DNA of 64,000 nucleotides. It comes from JARFQH01 sp963825595. Its GTDB lineage: Bacteria; Desulfobacterota; Desulfobacteria; Desulfobacterales; SG8-13. The first letter of the stretch is position 1. Each line of letters starts with the position of its first letter. Where the stretch lies: positions 124,001 through 188,000 of the forward strand of contig CAWGUE010000008.1 of NCBI GenBank assembly GCA_963825595.1, read 5' to 3'. The notes below the pieces were generated by a model that saw only the letters and a program-made list of their open reading frames with translations, was not told the origin of the DNA and ran no database searches. Both the position numbers and the translations under genes were made by a program. Of this stretch, positions 19,601-29,177 are shown in pieces.

Positions 19601-20137
19601 TCAGAGTTTGGTGACTTGGACAAAATCCAATTCCACCGGTGTTGCCCTTCCAAAGATGCTTACCAAAACTTTAATTTTGCCCTTTTCGGGGTTGACTTCA
19701 TCAACAGTGCCGTTAAAATTCGTAAATGGGCCGTCGATGACCCGAACCTCATCGCCTGATTCGAAGAAATATTTCGGTTGCGGCGTTAGTTTTCCGGTTT
19801 CCATACGATGAAGGATCTGATCAGCCTCTTCATCGGAAATTGGTGTCGGTTGCGATCGCCCACCGAGGAAACCAGTAACCTTTGCCGTACTGTTGACGAT
19901 GTGCCAGGTTTCATCATTCATCTCCATCCGCACCAGAATATACCCGGGGTAAAACTTGCGGGAGGAGGTTTTGCGCTTACCCTTAACGAGCTCGACGACC
20001 TCTTCGGTTGGCACCAATACTTCGCCGAACTTGTCCGCATGGGGAGAAGTTGCCATTTTTTCTTCCAGGGCGGTCTTGACTTTGTTTTCAAACCCCGAAT
20101 AGACATGAACGATGTACCATTTCTTCGTATCGGTCAC
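19601..20137 (-). CDS. nusG: Transcription termination/antitermination factor NusG
   Basis: Binds RNA polymerase beta' clamp helices and links it to Rho or S10. Start taken as GTG at 20137, seven nt after GGGAG, giving 178 residues starting with VTDTKKWYIVHVYSGFENKV, the family N terminus. NGN domain ~1-120 (YPGYILVRMEMND), C-terminal KOW domain with GDEVRVIDGPFTNFNGTVDE. Sixteen nt after secE. Followed immediately by repeat copy B. Confidence 0.95.
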   Translation of the reverse strand: MTDTKKWYIVHVYSGFENKVKTALEEKMATSPHADKFGEVLVPTEEVVELVKGKRKTSSRKFYPGYILVRMEMNDETWHIVNSTAKVTGFLGGRSQPTPISDEEADQILHRMETGKLTPQPKYFFESGDEVRVIDGPFTNFNGTVDEVNPEKGKIKVLVSIFGRATPVELDFVQVTKL

Positions 20138-20153
20138 TTTCTGTCTCCCGATT

Positions 20154-20537
20154 TCATTGCAGAACAACCTTAACCAGACTCGACAATCCGATGTCAACCG
20201 CGCCGAGGAAAAAGGCAATAATTGTCACCAGAACCAGAACAACTACCGTGGATCCTATCGTCTGTTTACGCGAAGGCCAGGTGACCTTCTTCAGTTCCAT
20301 TTTAACCTCTCTCAGAAACTGCAGAGACCTGGTGATGAAGTTGTCCTTGATTTTTGCCGGAGCCGGTCGGGAAAGAGCGGAAGACTTCCGAGGCTCAATA
20401 CTTCTCACCTTGTTTTCTGCTCTGGGCGCCTCGGTGGCAACGCTTGGCGCCTCACCGCTGATGCCGGCAGCCCCGGTCCCCGAAGCGCTGTCCCGCTTCT
20501 TCTTTTTGACGGTTTTTTTTCGCAGTAAACGTCCCAA
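20154..20537 (-). CDS. secE: Preprotein translocase subunit SecE
   Basis: Membrane subunit that clamps SecY. About 127 residues if translation begins at the TTG at 20537, which has AGGAG five nt upstream. A charged Lys-rich, poorly conserved N-terminal part is followed by the family core FLREVKMELKKVTWPSRKQT and one transmembrane helix (VVVLVLVTIIAFFLGAVDI). One-TM forms of SecE are usual outside enterics. The start codon is less certain than the identity. Confidence 0.9.
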   Translation of the reverse strand: MGRLLRKKTVKKKKRDSASGTGAAGISGEAPSVATEAPRAENKVRSIEPRKSSALSRPAPAKIKDNFITRSLQFLREVKMELKKVTWPSRKQTIGSTVVVLVLVTIIAFFLGAVDIGLSSLVKVVLQ

Positions 20538-20626
20538 TGTTGCTCCTGAAATTATAAAAGCCCAAAGCCTCACGGCCGGGGGAGAGCCCTCTTTGACTCT
20601 CAAGCTTCAAGCTTAATGCAAAAGTT

Positions 20627-20702
20627 TGGCAGGCCAGGAGGGATTCGAACCCCCAACACCCGGATTTGGAGTCCGATGCTCTACCGTTAGAGCTACTGGC
20701 CT
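20627..20702 (-). tRNA. tRNA-Trp (CCA)
   Basis: Folds as a cloverleaf: acceptor AGGCCAG/CTGGCCT, anticodon stem-loop CGGACTCCAAATCCG with anticodon CCA, T-arm GGGGGTTCGAATCCC. The 3' CCA is encoded. Lies between rpmG and secE within the operon, as in many proteobacteria. Confidence 0.96.
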
Positions 20703-20760
20703 GCACCAAAACCCTGCCATCTGAGGCGGCATTATCTCCTCCACAGCGTCGCGATCGTTC

Positions 20761-20910
20761 TTATTTGGTTTCCCTGTGAGGCGTGTGCTTCCTGCAAAAA
20801 CGGCAGTACTTACTGAACTCCAACTTGTCCGGAGTTGTCCGTTTATTCTTGGTCGTTGTATAATTTCTGCGTTTACACTCGCCGCAAGCAAGGGTTACTA
20901 TTATTCTCAC
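20761..20910 (-). CDS. rpmG: 50S ribosomal protein L33
   Basis: 49-residue zinc-ribbon type L33. Begins at GTG (20910) after GGAG seven nt upstream; reads MRIIVTLACGECKRRNYTTT, then KNKRTTPDKLEFSKYCRFC and RKHTPHRETK. Two Cys pairs (CxxC near the start and near the end) are retained, i.e. the zinc-binding C+ form. It sits between tuf and tRNA-Trp, the common tuf-rpmG-trnW-secE order. Confidence 0.96.
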   Translation of the reverse strand: MRIIVTLACGECKRRNYTTTKNKRTTPDKLEFSKYCRFCRKHTPHRETK

Positions 20911-20925
20911 CGTTATACTCCTTGA

Positions 20926-22137
<1,212 letters not shown>

Positions 22138-22229
22138 GTTTATGACATTCAAAACATTATGGATTGGCAAATTCGTTCAACTGAATAACCGAAATTCTAT
22201 CGGTCGATTAGTATCTAAGGATGTCGAGG

Positions 22230-22306
22230 TGGAGCCCACGACCGGAATCGAACCGGTGAACCTCTTCCTTACCAAGGAAGCGCTCTACCTACTGAGCTAC
22301 GTGGGC
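22230..22306 (-). tRNA. tRNA-Thr (GGT)
   Basis: Cloverleaf with acceptor GCCCACG/CGTGGGC, anticodon loop TTGGTAA (anticodon GGT), T-loop GGTTCGATTCC, encoded CCA. Last of the four tRNAs before tuf; it matches E. coli thrT in position and anticodon. Confidence 0.96.
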
Positions 22307-22377
22307 TCGAAATGTACACTGGCCGCGCACGCCAATTTTGGGAACCCTCTACATCTTCTGCCTGCTTAGCCTGGGGG

Positions 22378-22453
<76 letters not shown>

Positions 22454-22626
22454 CCATCTGTTCACTCACCATGAAATCTGAAACGCCCCGACATCAAGCA
22501 TAAAAGAGGATTCACTCTATACCAAATCTATCGCAGAGATGCTGATGCAGGAAGCCGTGTAGTTAAAAAACGATTTCGATTCCGAATTTCGAATCGAAAT
22601 CTCCTACAGTCAACTTTCATTAGGGT

Positions 22627-22711
22627 TGGTGGTGGGGGGAGGATTCGAACCTCCGAAGGCTTCGCCGACAGATTTACAGTCTGTTCCCTTTGGCCGCTCG
22701 GGAACCCCACC
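22627..22711 (-). tRNA. tRNA-Tyr (GTA)
   Basis: 85-nt class II tRNA with a long variable arm. Acceptor GGTGGGG/CCCCACC, anticodon loop CTGTAAA (anticodon GTA), T-arm GAGGTTCGAATCCTC, encoded CCA. Confidence 0.96.
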
Positions 22712-22722
22712 TCAATGATGAT

Positions 22723-22798
22723 TGGAGCCAGAGACAGGAGTCGAACCCGCGACCCGCTGATTACAAATCAGCTGCTCTACCAACTGAGCTACTCTGGC
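22723..22798 (-). tRNA. tRNA-Thr (TGT)
   Basis: Acceptor GCCAGAG/CTCTGGC, anticodon stem-loop GCTGATTTGTAATCAGC (anticodon TGT), encoded CCA. First gene of the tRNA-tuf operon; matches thrU of E. coli. Confidence 0.96.
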
Positions 22799-22826
22799 TC
22801 GGCAACCAACAAAATGCGCTACGGCT

Positions 22827-22854
22827 ATAATAATTGATGAAAATTAGATTGCAA
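22827..22854 (-). promoter_or_regulatory. Sigma-70 promoter of the tRNA-tuf operon
   Basis: Minus strand: TTGCAA (22849-22854), 16-bp spacer, TATTAT (22827-22832). The predicted start lies about 20 nt before tRNA-Thr(TGT). Sequence between -10 and the start is GC-rich, as is common for stable-RNA promoters. Confidence 0.7.
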
Positions 22855-23515
22855 GACCCCAAAATTTAAATAACTTCCCCTTTTAAACGTATCGGTTGCA
22901 TATATCAACCAAAATTTTCAGCACTTACCGTATTTCATGGTCCAATATAAGGAACAATACCAATATTATCTCCCATTATCACCTTTTTTCTCAAAATTAA
23001 GCCAAAATTCATCGTAATGGTAACCCATGAATGCTATCGCCAACCACCATACCGGCTCTGCCGGCAGCGATGTTCTTTGACGCCGACCGGTCCCACGCGG
23101 GTTGACGCTGAGGCAGGCATTCGCTGCAGTTGACTTGTCTGTTTCTTTGAGTCCGGATTCGCTCGGGACCGATTATCACGTATCTTAATTCAAAATTAAT
23201 GCAATCTATCTATATTCATAGCCAAAACTGAAGCAGCTCTCGAGCTTCAGGTGAGTAAAGCTCCCTATTTACCCCTGTTCCTTTTTGATGCGTTGCCCAC
23301 CCGGTCTGCCGGCGGATGGGAATCAATATCCGGATAAAAATGTATTTCATCCGATGTAATACTATGATATACTTTTTAGAATCGTCTAATCGTATTGAAT
23401 TTGAATCGGTCCTTGGGAACGATTGAATGTAAAAATTCAAAATAACCCTAAGATTTGGAAACCATCCAACCACCAACCCAGACACCTTAAACAGCAGAAA
23501 TTAAAAAATCAGACT
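22855..23515. other. Intergenic region, divergent tRNA operon / mltD
   Basis: About 660 bp, AT-rich at both ends. No ORF with a plausible start and ribosome binding site, and no repeat recognised. It should hold the mltD promoter; a TATGATATACT stretch near 23371-23381 is a weak -10 candidate only. Confidence 0.5.
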
Positions 23516-25387
23516 ATGAAATCAAAATCAGGAAAATTAGACCTCGCTTCGACCATTGCATTTATTACCCTTCTTACCTTTCTGTTAAGCGGCTGCGCTT
23601 CCTCATTTAGCGATGCGCGCAAAGGTCATCCCAATCGGGCCAATGGGCAGTTACAGTCAGAAACGGTCAAAGATCCGCCCGATGAAAATTCAGCCCAAAC
23701 GGTAAAAACGGATGTTTCTGGGCTGCCATCAACCGAGGCGGTCAGCCTGGCAGACCTTGGCGTTACCGCTGACGCAGACGCTGCCATTGAAGAACCGATC
23801 AACCAGGAGATCGTTTCACCCGAAAAAACGGTGCAGAAAATCCTGGATGAAGCCCTAAACTATTGCGAAGTGTCCCAGGAGTTCTGGCAAAAAGGAGAAC
23901 TCGACAATGCGCTTGAAGCGCTGGACCAGGCGTACGCATTGATCTTAGATGTGGATACCTCCGACCAACCGAAGCTCATCCAGCAAAAAGAAGATCTGCG
24001 GTTTCTGATATCAAGACGAATTCTTGAAATATATGCTTCACGCAATATTGTGGTCAACGGCAACTATAATGCCATTCCCCTTGTGATCAATCACCATGTC
24101 CAAAAAGAGATCGATCGGTTCACCACCGGTTGCGAGAAAAACTTCTTTATTGAATCCTACCGACGCTCCGGCCGTTATCGGCCATACATCGTAGGCGCCT
24201 TGAAAGAGGCCGGGCTTCCTACCGAATTGTCCTGGCTGCCGCTTATCGAAAGCGGTTTCAAGGTCAATGCTCTATCAAAAGCGAGGGCTCTCGGGCTCTG
24301 GCAGTTCATCCCCTCAACCGGTTACAAATTCGGCCTTTCGCGCGATAAATTCATTGACAAACGGCTCGATCCGATCAATTCCACCGAAGCCGCAATCGCC
24401 TACCTCAAGGAACTGCACCAGATGTTCGGAGACTGGACAACCGTTCTCGCTGCCTACAATTGTGGCGAGGGCCGGGTATTGAGGGTCATCAGGGAACAAA
24501 ACGTCAATTACCTCGACAATTTTTGGGATCTTTACGAACGCCTGCCCTATGAAACAGCGCGCTATGTTCCGCGGTTCCTGGCGACTCTGCATATCATCGA
24601 AAATCTTGACCGTTACGGGTTCGATTCCATCCAGGTTGACACCCCCATGGAATATGAAGAGATAGAGGTTGCAAAGCAGATCAACCTGAAGCACGTGGCT
24701 ATCGCCATCGGAGCGAACGAACGGCAACTGACAGAGCTCAACCCCGAACTGCGGTACAAAATACTTCCACCCGATAAATACTCTCTCAAGGTTCCGGAGG
24801 GGACCGGCGCGGTCTTGACGGCAAAGCTGGATGAAATACCGCTATCAAAACCTCCGACGCGCGCCGTGGTCTATCACCGTGTCCGTCGCGGCGAGACCCT
24901 GTCCATTATTGCCAAGAAATACCGCACCCGGGTAAGCAGTATTATGCGCGCCAACAATCTCCGCCGCTCCCATTACATTGTTGCCGGACGGCTATTGAAA
25001 ATTCCCATGTCCGGTTACCGATATCGGGCATCGAAGCCAGCGGCAATATCCCCGGGAGCATCGGCTCACAGGGTGACCAGGGGCGACAACCTCTGGAATA
25101 TCGCCAAACGATACGATACGACCACCGACAAAATTAAAAAGATCAACAACCTTAACAGCACCGACCTCCATATCGGGCAGGTTCTCAAACTTCCGGAAAC
25201 CGACAGCACCGCGCTCAATACGTCCGTTGCTGTCGCCGGCAACTTCAAAGTGTACCAGGTCCGACCTGGAGACAGCCCATTTGCTATCGCCCAGCAGCAC
25301 AAAATGAACTTGAATCGTCTCCTCAGCATCAACCGGCTTTCCAGCCGCAGCAAGATCTATCCTGGGCAGCGGCTATACATCGAATAA
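23516..25387 (+). CDS. mltD: LysM membrane-bound lytic murein transglycosylase (MltD type)
   Basis: Cleaves peptidoglycan glycan strands to 1,6-anhydro products at the outer membrane. 623 residues from the ATG at 23516. Lipoprotein signal peptide ends LLSGC with lipidated C27. A GH23 SLT domain starts near residue 235 (LSWLPLIESGFK, catalytic Glu ~244; ALGLWQFIPSTG; LAAYNCGEGRV). Three LysM repeats near 455-505, 515-560 and 577-623 bind peptidoglycan. An in-frame upstream extension would bury the signal peptide and was rejected. Monocistronic, with a terminator-like hairpin 50 nt downstream. Confidence 0.92.
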   Translation: MKSKSGKLDLASTIAFITLLTFLLSGCASSFSDARKGHPNRANGQLQSETVKDPPDENSAQTVKTDVSGLPSTEAVSLADLGVTADADAAIEEPINQEIVSPEKTVQKILDEALNYCEVSQEFWQKGELDNALEALDQAYALILDVDTSDQPKLIQQKEDLRFLISRRILEIYASRNIVVNGNYNAIPLVINHHVQKEIDRFTTGCEKNFFIESYRRSGRYRPYIVGALKEAGLPTELSWLPLIESGFKVNALSKARALGLWQFIPSTGYKFGLSRDKFIDKRLDPINSTEAAIAYLKELHQMFGDWTTVLAAYNCGEGRVLRVIREQNVNYLDNFWDLYERLPYETARYVPRFLATLHIIENLDRYGFDSIQVDTPMEYEEIEVAKQINLKHVAIAIGANERQLTELNPELRYKILPPDKYSLKVPEGTGAVLTAKLDEIPLSKPPTRAVVYHRVRRGETLSIIAKKYRTRVSSIMRANNLRRSHYIVAGRLLKIPMSGYRYRASKPAAISPGASAHRVTRGDNLWNIAKRYDTTTDKIKKINNLNSTDLHIGQVLKLPETDSTALNTSVAVAGNFKVYQVRPGDSPFAIAQQHKMNLNRLLSINRLSSRSKIYPGQRLYIE

Positions 25388-25435
25388 GAAACCACGGTTG
25401 AGGTAAGGCCTAACGGTCACGGTTGTGTTGTTTTG

Positions 25436-25467
25436 CAGGGCTCTGAAGGGTTAATTTCAGGGCCCTG
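25436..25467 (+). terminator. Probable terminator after mltD
   Basis: CAGGGCTCTGAA pairs with TTTCAGGGCCCTG across a 7-nt loop (one G-U) and is followed by TTGTTGTTG. U-richness is moderate, so termination may be partial. Confidence 0.55.
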
Positions 25468-25516
25468 TTGTTGTTGAAACCTGAAAGTGGGGAGTTTGAC
25501 AAAGGGGGTAAAAGGG

Positions 25517-25861
25517 ATGCAGAAGGATGCCCTTACGATCGGTAAGTTGCAAGAGATGGTGGACGCATGGGTAACAACCTATGGCGTGCGTTACTTCTCG
25601 GAATTAACCAATCTGGCAGTCCTTGTGGAAGAAGTCGGCGAACTTTCCCGCATCATGTCTCGGCTCTACGGCGACCAGAGTTTCAAGCGCGCGGACATCC
25701 CCGGCAGCCTGGCAGATGAACTGGCCGATGTTCTATTTGTGATCGTCTGTATTGCCAATCAGACCGGTGTCGATCTGACCGCGGCGATTAGAGATAATTT
25801 AGCTAAGAAGACAGCCCGGGACAAAAGCCGCCACATTGCGAACCCCAAGTTGACGTCATAG
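25517..25861 (+). CDS. MazG-like nucleotide pyrophosphohydrolase
   Basis: All-alpha NTP-PPase superfamily protein, 114 residues from the ATG at 25517 (GGGGG upstream); a GTG at 25487 would add ten residues. The metal-binding motif is visible: LVEEVGELSRI (helix 1, EExxE-type) and LADELADVLFVIVCIAN (helix 2, E-x-x-D). Such single-domain proteins hydrolyse nucleoside triphosphates to monophosphates, probably for pool cleaning. Substrate cannot be told. Its 3' end overlaps the converging dehydrogenase gene by 6 nt. Separate from the two-domain MazG at 46285-47103. Confidence 0.8.
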   Translation: MQKDALTIGKLQEMVDAWVTTYGVRYFSELTNLAVLVEEVGELSRIMSRLYGDQSFKRADIPGSLADELADVLFVIVCIANQTGVDLTAAIRDNLAKKTARDKSRHIANPKLTS

Positions 25862-27166
25862 CCGCCAGTAGGTGACCCCTTCAAGTCTGGCTTGCCGGGG
25901 ATCGAATACGCCTTTGACATCCAGAATCAACGGCGCCGATACCCGACACAATGCCGCGATCCTCGAAAATCCGAGTTCAAGGTAATCCCGGTGCGCTACG
26001 GCAATGATGACGCCATCCACGTCTTTAATCTGCGCCAAATCCTGCAATTCAATACCATAGTATCGGCCAGCTTCCTCTGTATCTGCCAGGGGGTCGGTTA
26101 CCAAGACACGGACACCATAGTCATTGAGTTCTTCGATGATGTCTACCACCCTTGTGTTCCTGAGATCGGGAACGTTTTCCTTGAAGGTGACGCCGAGAAC
26201 CGCAATTGTGGCTCCGTGGACCTGTTTGCCGGCTGCAATGAGCATTTTTACAGCCCTTTCCGCCACATATTTACCCATACCGTCATTGATTCGGCGTCCG
26301 GCAAGGATTATCTCCGGGTGATAACCCATGGATTCAGCCTTCACCGTCAGGTAGTATGGATCGACACCGATACAGTGCCCCCCGACCAGTCCAGGGCGAA
26401 ACGGTAAGAAGTTCCATTTTGTTGCGGCCGCTTCTAATACTTCAACGGTGTCGATACCTATTTTTTCAAATATCATCGATAGTTCGTTCATCAGCGCGAT
26501 GTTTAAATCCCTTTGAGTATTTTCGATAACCTTGGCCGCCTCGGCAACCTTGATGGAGGATGCCCGATGGATGCCGGCCGTAACGATTTTGCCGTATAAA
26601 CGGTAAAGAAGGTCTGTCGTCTCATCATCGGATCCGGAAACGATCTTTATGATTTTGTCGATCGAATGGAGGCCGTCGCCCGGGTTGATTCGTTCCGGAG
26701 AATAGCCTACCGAGAACTCCTTCCCCAGTGTCAAACCCGATCTTGCTTCCAGGATAGGCACACACGCCTCTTCCGTGGCTCCAGGGTAAACTGTAGACTC
26801 ATAAACGACCACGGATCCGCGCGTTAGGTTGTCGCCGACTGTGGTGGAAGCACTTCGCAGAGGCCCGAGGTCAGGTATCCTGTAAGTGTCAATAGGTGTG
26901 GGAACCGCCACGATCAGCACCTTGCATTGCGACAGGATAGAGGCATTGTCTGTATAATCGATGCGGGCTTGGATCAGCTCCTCTGGCGCCACCTCAAGCG
27001 TGCGGTCCCGACCCGCGGAAAGTTCTCTGATCCGCTCAGTCTTCAGATCGTAGCCGACAACGTCGAAGTGATTTGCCAGTTTAACGGCCAGCGGCAGCCC
27101 TACGTAACCGAGCCCGACCACAGCCACTTTTTCTTGCCGGGAGGCCAAGTCGTCAAAAGTCACCAT
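25856..27166 (-). CDS. Nucleotide-sugar dehydrogenase (WbpA/TviB family)
   Basis: Four-electron oxidation of a UDP-N-acetylhexosamine to the uronic acid, for surface polysaccharide. 436 residues. N-terminal Rossmann motif VVGLGYVGLPLA (16-27), VPTPID (88-93), YSPERINPGD (155-164), central NELS helix, and catalytic C265 in VGGHCIGVDPYY. The C-terminal UDP-binding domain has VLGVTFKENVPDLRNT. Closest by memory to UDP-GlcNAc/GalNAc 6-dehydrogenases (TviB, WbpA). No polysaccharide genes adjoin it here. AGGAG precedes the ATG. Confidence 0.88.
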   Translation of the reverse strand: MVTFDDLASRQEKVAVVGLGYVGLPLAVKLANHFDVVGYDLKTERIRELSAGRDRTLEVAPEELIQARIDYTDNASILSQCKVLIVAVPTPIDTYRIPDLGPLRSASTTVGDNLTRGSVVVYESTVYPGATEEACVPILEARSGLTLGKEFSVGYSPERINPGDGLHSIDKIIKIVSGSDDETTDLLYRLYGKIVTAGIHRASSIKVAEAAKVIENTQRDLNIALMNELSMIFEKIGIDTVEVLEAAATKWNFLPFRPGLVGGHCIGVDPYYLTVKAESMGYHPEIILAGRRINDGMGKYVAERAVKMLIAAGKQVHGATIAVLGVTFKENVPDLRNTRVVDIIEELNDYGVRVLVTDPLADTEEAGRYYGIELQDLAQIKDVDGVIIAVAHRDYLELGFSRIAALCRVSAPLILDVKGVFDPRQARLEGVTYWRL

Positions 27167-27408
27167 ACGTCAGTACTCCTAATTGTTGTCGAAGTTGAAA
27201 TTTTGACATCGCAACAAAGCCCTGTCACGTCATAGCGCCGTTGCGTTCGTCGGTCGTTCGGCGCCGTTTCCCGCAGGACCTCGTTGATTCAGATGTCCCT
27301 ATTCGCAAACAGTTGACATGAAACGCCGAACGTTGCGTAAATGAGGATTATACCATAAACTGGCGGTGGAAACAGTATGATTCGAGCAGACAAATGTCTG
27401 GAGGCAAT

Positions 27409-27933
27409 ATGGAGCAGACCGGATGGTGCGTCATTACCGGAGCGCCCTGTTCGGGCAAGACCTCTGTCGTCCGAGAACTTCAAAAGCGAGGCAATCGGGT
27501 CGTCGACGAAGTGGCACGGTCTTTTATCAACTCAGAACTCGAGAAGGGCCGCTCGCTGAGGGAGATTAAGGCCGATGTGCTGTCTTTCGAACGGGCCATT
27601 CTCCACCGAAAACTCGACATCGAGACGAACCTCCCTCCTGATAAAACGATTTTTTTAGATCGGGCCGTACCGGACAGCATCGCATATTTTATCGTTGAAG
27701 GTCTGGATCCGGCGGAACCGTTGATAAAGAGCCGTATTTTCGGGTACCGGAAAATTTTTCTTTTCGAAAGGCTTCTATTGGAATTCGATCGCGTAAGATC
27801 CGAAAATGATGCCATAGCCGCCAGGATAGAAGATCTTCTGGAAAATGCGTACCGCCGTCTCGGATATGATGTCCTGCGTATTCCGGTTTTGCCCGTCCCA
27901 CAGCGAACCGACTATATCCTCCGGCATCTGTGA
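27409..27933 (+). CDS. P-loop AAA-type ATPase/kinase-like protein
   Basis: 174 residues from the ATG at 27409 (GGAGG four nt upstream). Walker A GAPCSGKTS near residues 10-18, then VVDEVARSFI, and an acidic FLDRAVPDSIAYF motif near 80-95 resembling the DRxxxD of nucleotide kinases and the AAA_28 family. The C-terminal end (RLGYDVLRIPVLPVPQRTDYIL) is typical of that family. Substrate unknown; the predicted role is a small-molecule kinase or NTPase. It stands alone between a divergent and a convergent gene. Confidence 0.7.
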   Translation: MEQTGWCVITGAPCSGKTSVVRELQKRGNRVVDEVARSFINSELEKGRSLREIKADVLSFERAILHRKLDIETNLPPDKTIFLDRAVPDSIAYFIVEGLDPAEPLIKSRIFGYRKIFLFERLLLEFDRVRSENDAIAARIEDLLENAYRRLGYDVLRIPVLPVPQRTDYILRHL

Positions 27934-27988
27934 TATGCGAATAACACCGTGATTCAAATACCGCGCCGTGAAACGTCGGTGAGAACGC

Positions 27989-28696
27989 CTATTCACGGAG
28001 AATACCATGCAAGTGCCTAATCTCCGCTGCGTTAAGATGCCGCCAGTGGCCTTTCTGCAGCCGGCCCAACCGAATAGTGTCCACTCGGATTCTTTTCAGA
28101 CTCACCACGCGGTTGCCGACTTTCCTAACCATGCGGCGAATCTGTCGATTTTTGCCCTCTCTGAGTGTAATACGGAATCGCCTGGGAGAAAGTTTGCGGA
28201 CGATTGCCGGTCGGGTACGTGTCCCCATCAACGGAAGTCCAGCCGCCATTTTCCGGAGAGCGTTGTCCGGCATGGGTGCGGCAACGGTCACCTCATACTC
28301 CTTTTCGTGATCGAAAGACGGGTGCGACAGGCGATGATGAATTCGACCGTCATTGGTGAGCAAAAGGAGTCCGGTCGAATCTTTGTCCAATCGCCCCACC
28401 GGGTAGATACGCTGGCCGATGCCCACCAGATCGATGACCGTTTTTTCACCCGGGTGATCGCAGCTGGTTACATAGCCTTCAGGCTTATTCAGTGCAATAT
28501 ACACGGGCTGTCTCTTCCATTCAATTTCAACGCCGTCCACACAAATCCGGTCGCCTGACGGATCGACTTTGCTGCCCAGCTGTGAGACCGTCTCGCCGTT
28601 GACCGTTACCCGGCCTTGGCCAATGTATTCCTCTCCCCGGCGCCGGGAGCAAACGCCGGCGGCTGACAGAAATTTCTGCAAACGCATCAGAGCCAT
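27989..28696 (-). CDS. RsuA/RluB-family rRNA pseudouridine synthase
   Basis: Isomerises a uridine in rRNA. 235 residues: S4 RNA-binding domain (~4-60, RLQKFLSAAGVCSRRRGEEYI) followed by the catalytic domain with YPVGRLDKDSTGLLLLTNDG (~97-116), where the Asp of GRLD is the nucleophile, and REGKNRQIRRM near 180. Family members modify 16S U516 (RsuA) or 23S U2605/U2604 (RluB/RluF); the sequence alone does not settle which. ATG follows GGAG. Confidence 0.88.
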   Translation of the reverse strand: MALMRLQKFLSAAGVCSRRRGEEYIGQGRVTVNGETVSQLGSKVDPSGDRICVDGVEIEWKRQPVYIALNKPEGYVTSCDHPGEKTVIDLVGIGQRIYPVGRLDKDSTGLLLLTNDGRIHHRLSHPSFDHEKEYEVTVAAPMPDNALRKMAAGLPLMGTRTRPAIVRKLSPRRFRITLREGKNRQIRRMVRKVGNRVVSLKRIRVDTIRLGRLQKGHWRHLNAAEIRHLHGILRE

Positions 28697-29177
28697 AACT
28701 CCTGCCTTTACCGGAAAATTTCACCATGGGGGGACTTTCAAAGACAAGGCACTTCGCGGCGAAGCGGTCGTCCAATTACCGCACGCAACGAATACCGTCG
28801 GTCGCGACATCCCGACCAACAGGCCGGGCGACGGAGGCCTCCGTTTGACCCGATGATGAAATCTATTAAAGCCGTTAAAAAGCGCTTGAAATTCACGCTA
28901 TGAAAATATGTCGAATGAGTCAAAAAAATGTCTAGCTTTTTGACATGGTTTATTTTTAATCACCCACTAAAAGACAATGGACGTGTTGGGCTCGGGGCGT
29001 TGCTGTAATCTTTGGCGCTCATAGACTGATCCACTGACGTGCACCGAATTATTACCCTGGCAATTTTATGTACCAACTCCTTGAGGCTCGATGCACTTAT
29101 TGATGGTCATTGAGCGGATCCATTATTGGTATTTTCAATTGCAATAGTAATGGATAGTGTAACGTCGCGCCGGCCCG
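28697..29177. other. Intergenic region, 481 bp
   Basis: No supported gene. It should hold the pseudouridine synthase promoter. An AT-rich 8-bp inverted repeat (GTCAAAAA, 10-nt loop, TTTTTGAC) lies at 28919-28944, about 235 bp beyond the argJ stop; it lacks a proper U-tract on the argJ strand. Confidence 0.4.

Noticed and set aside
28919..28944. AT-rich inverted repeat as terminator of argJ
   Set aside because: It is ~235 bp past the stop and has no U-run on the argJ strand.
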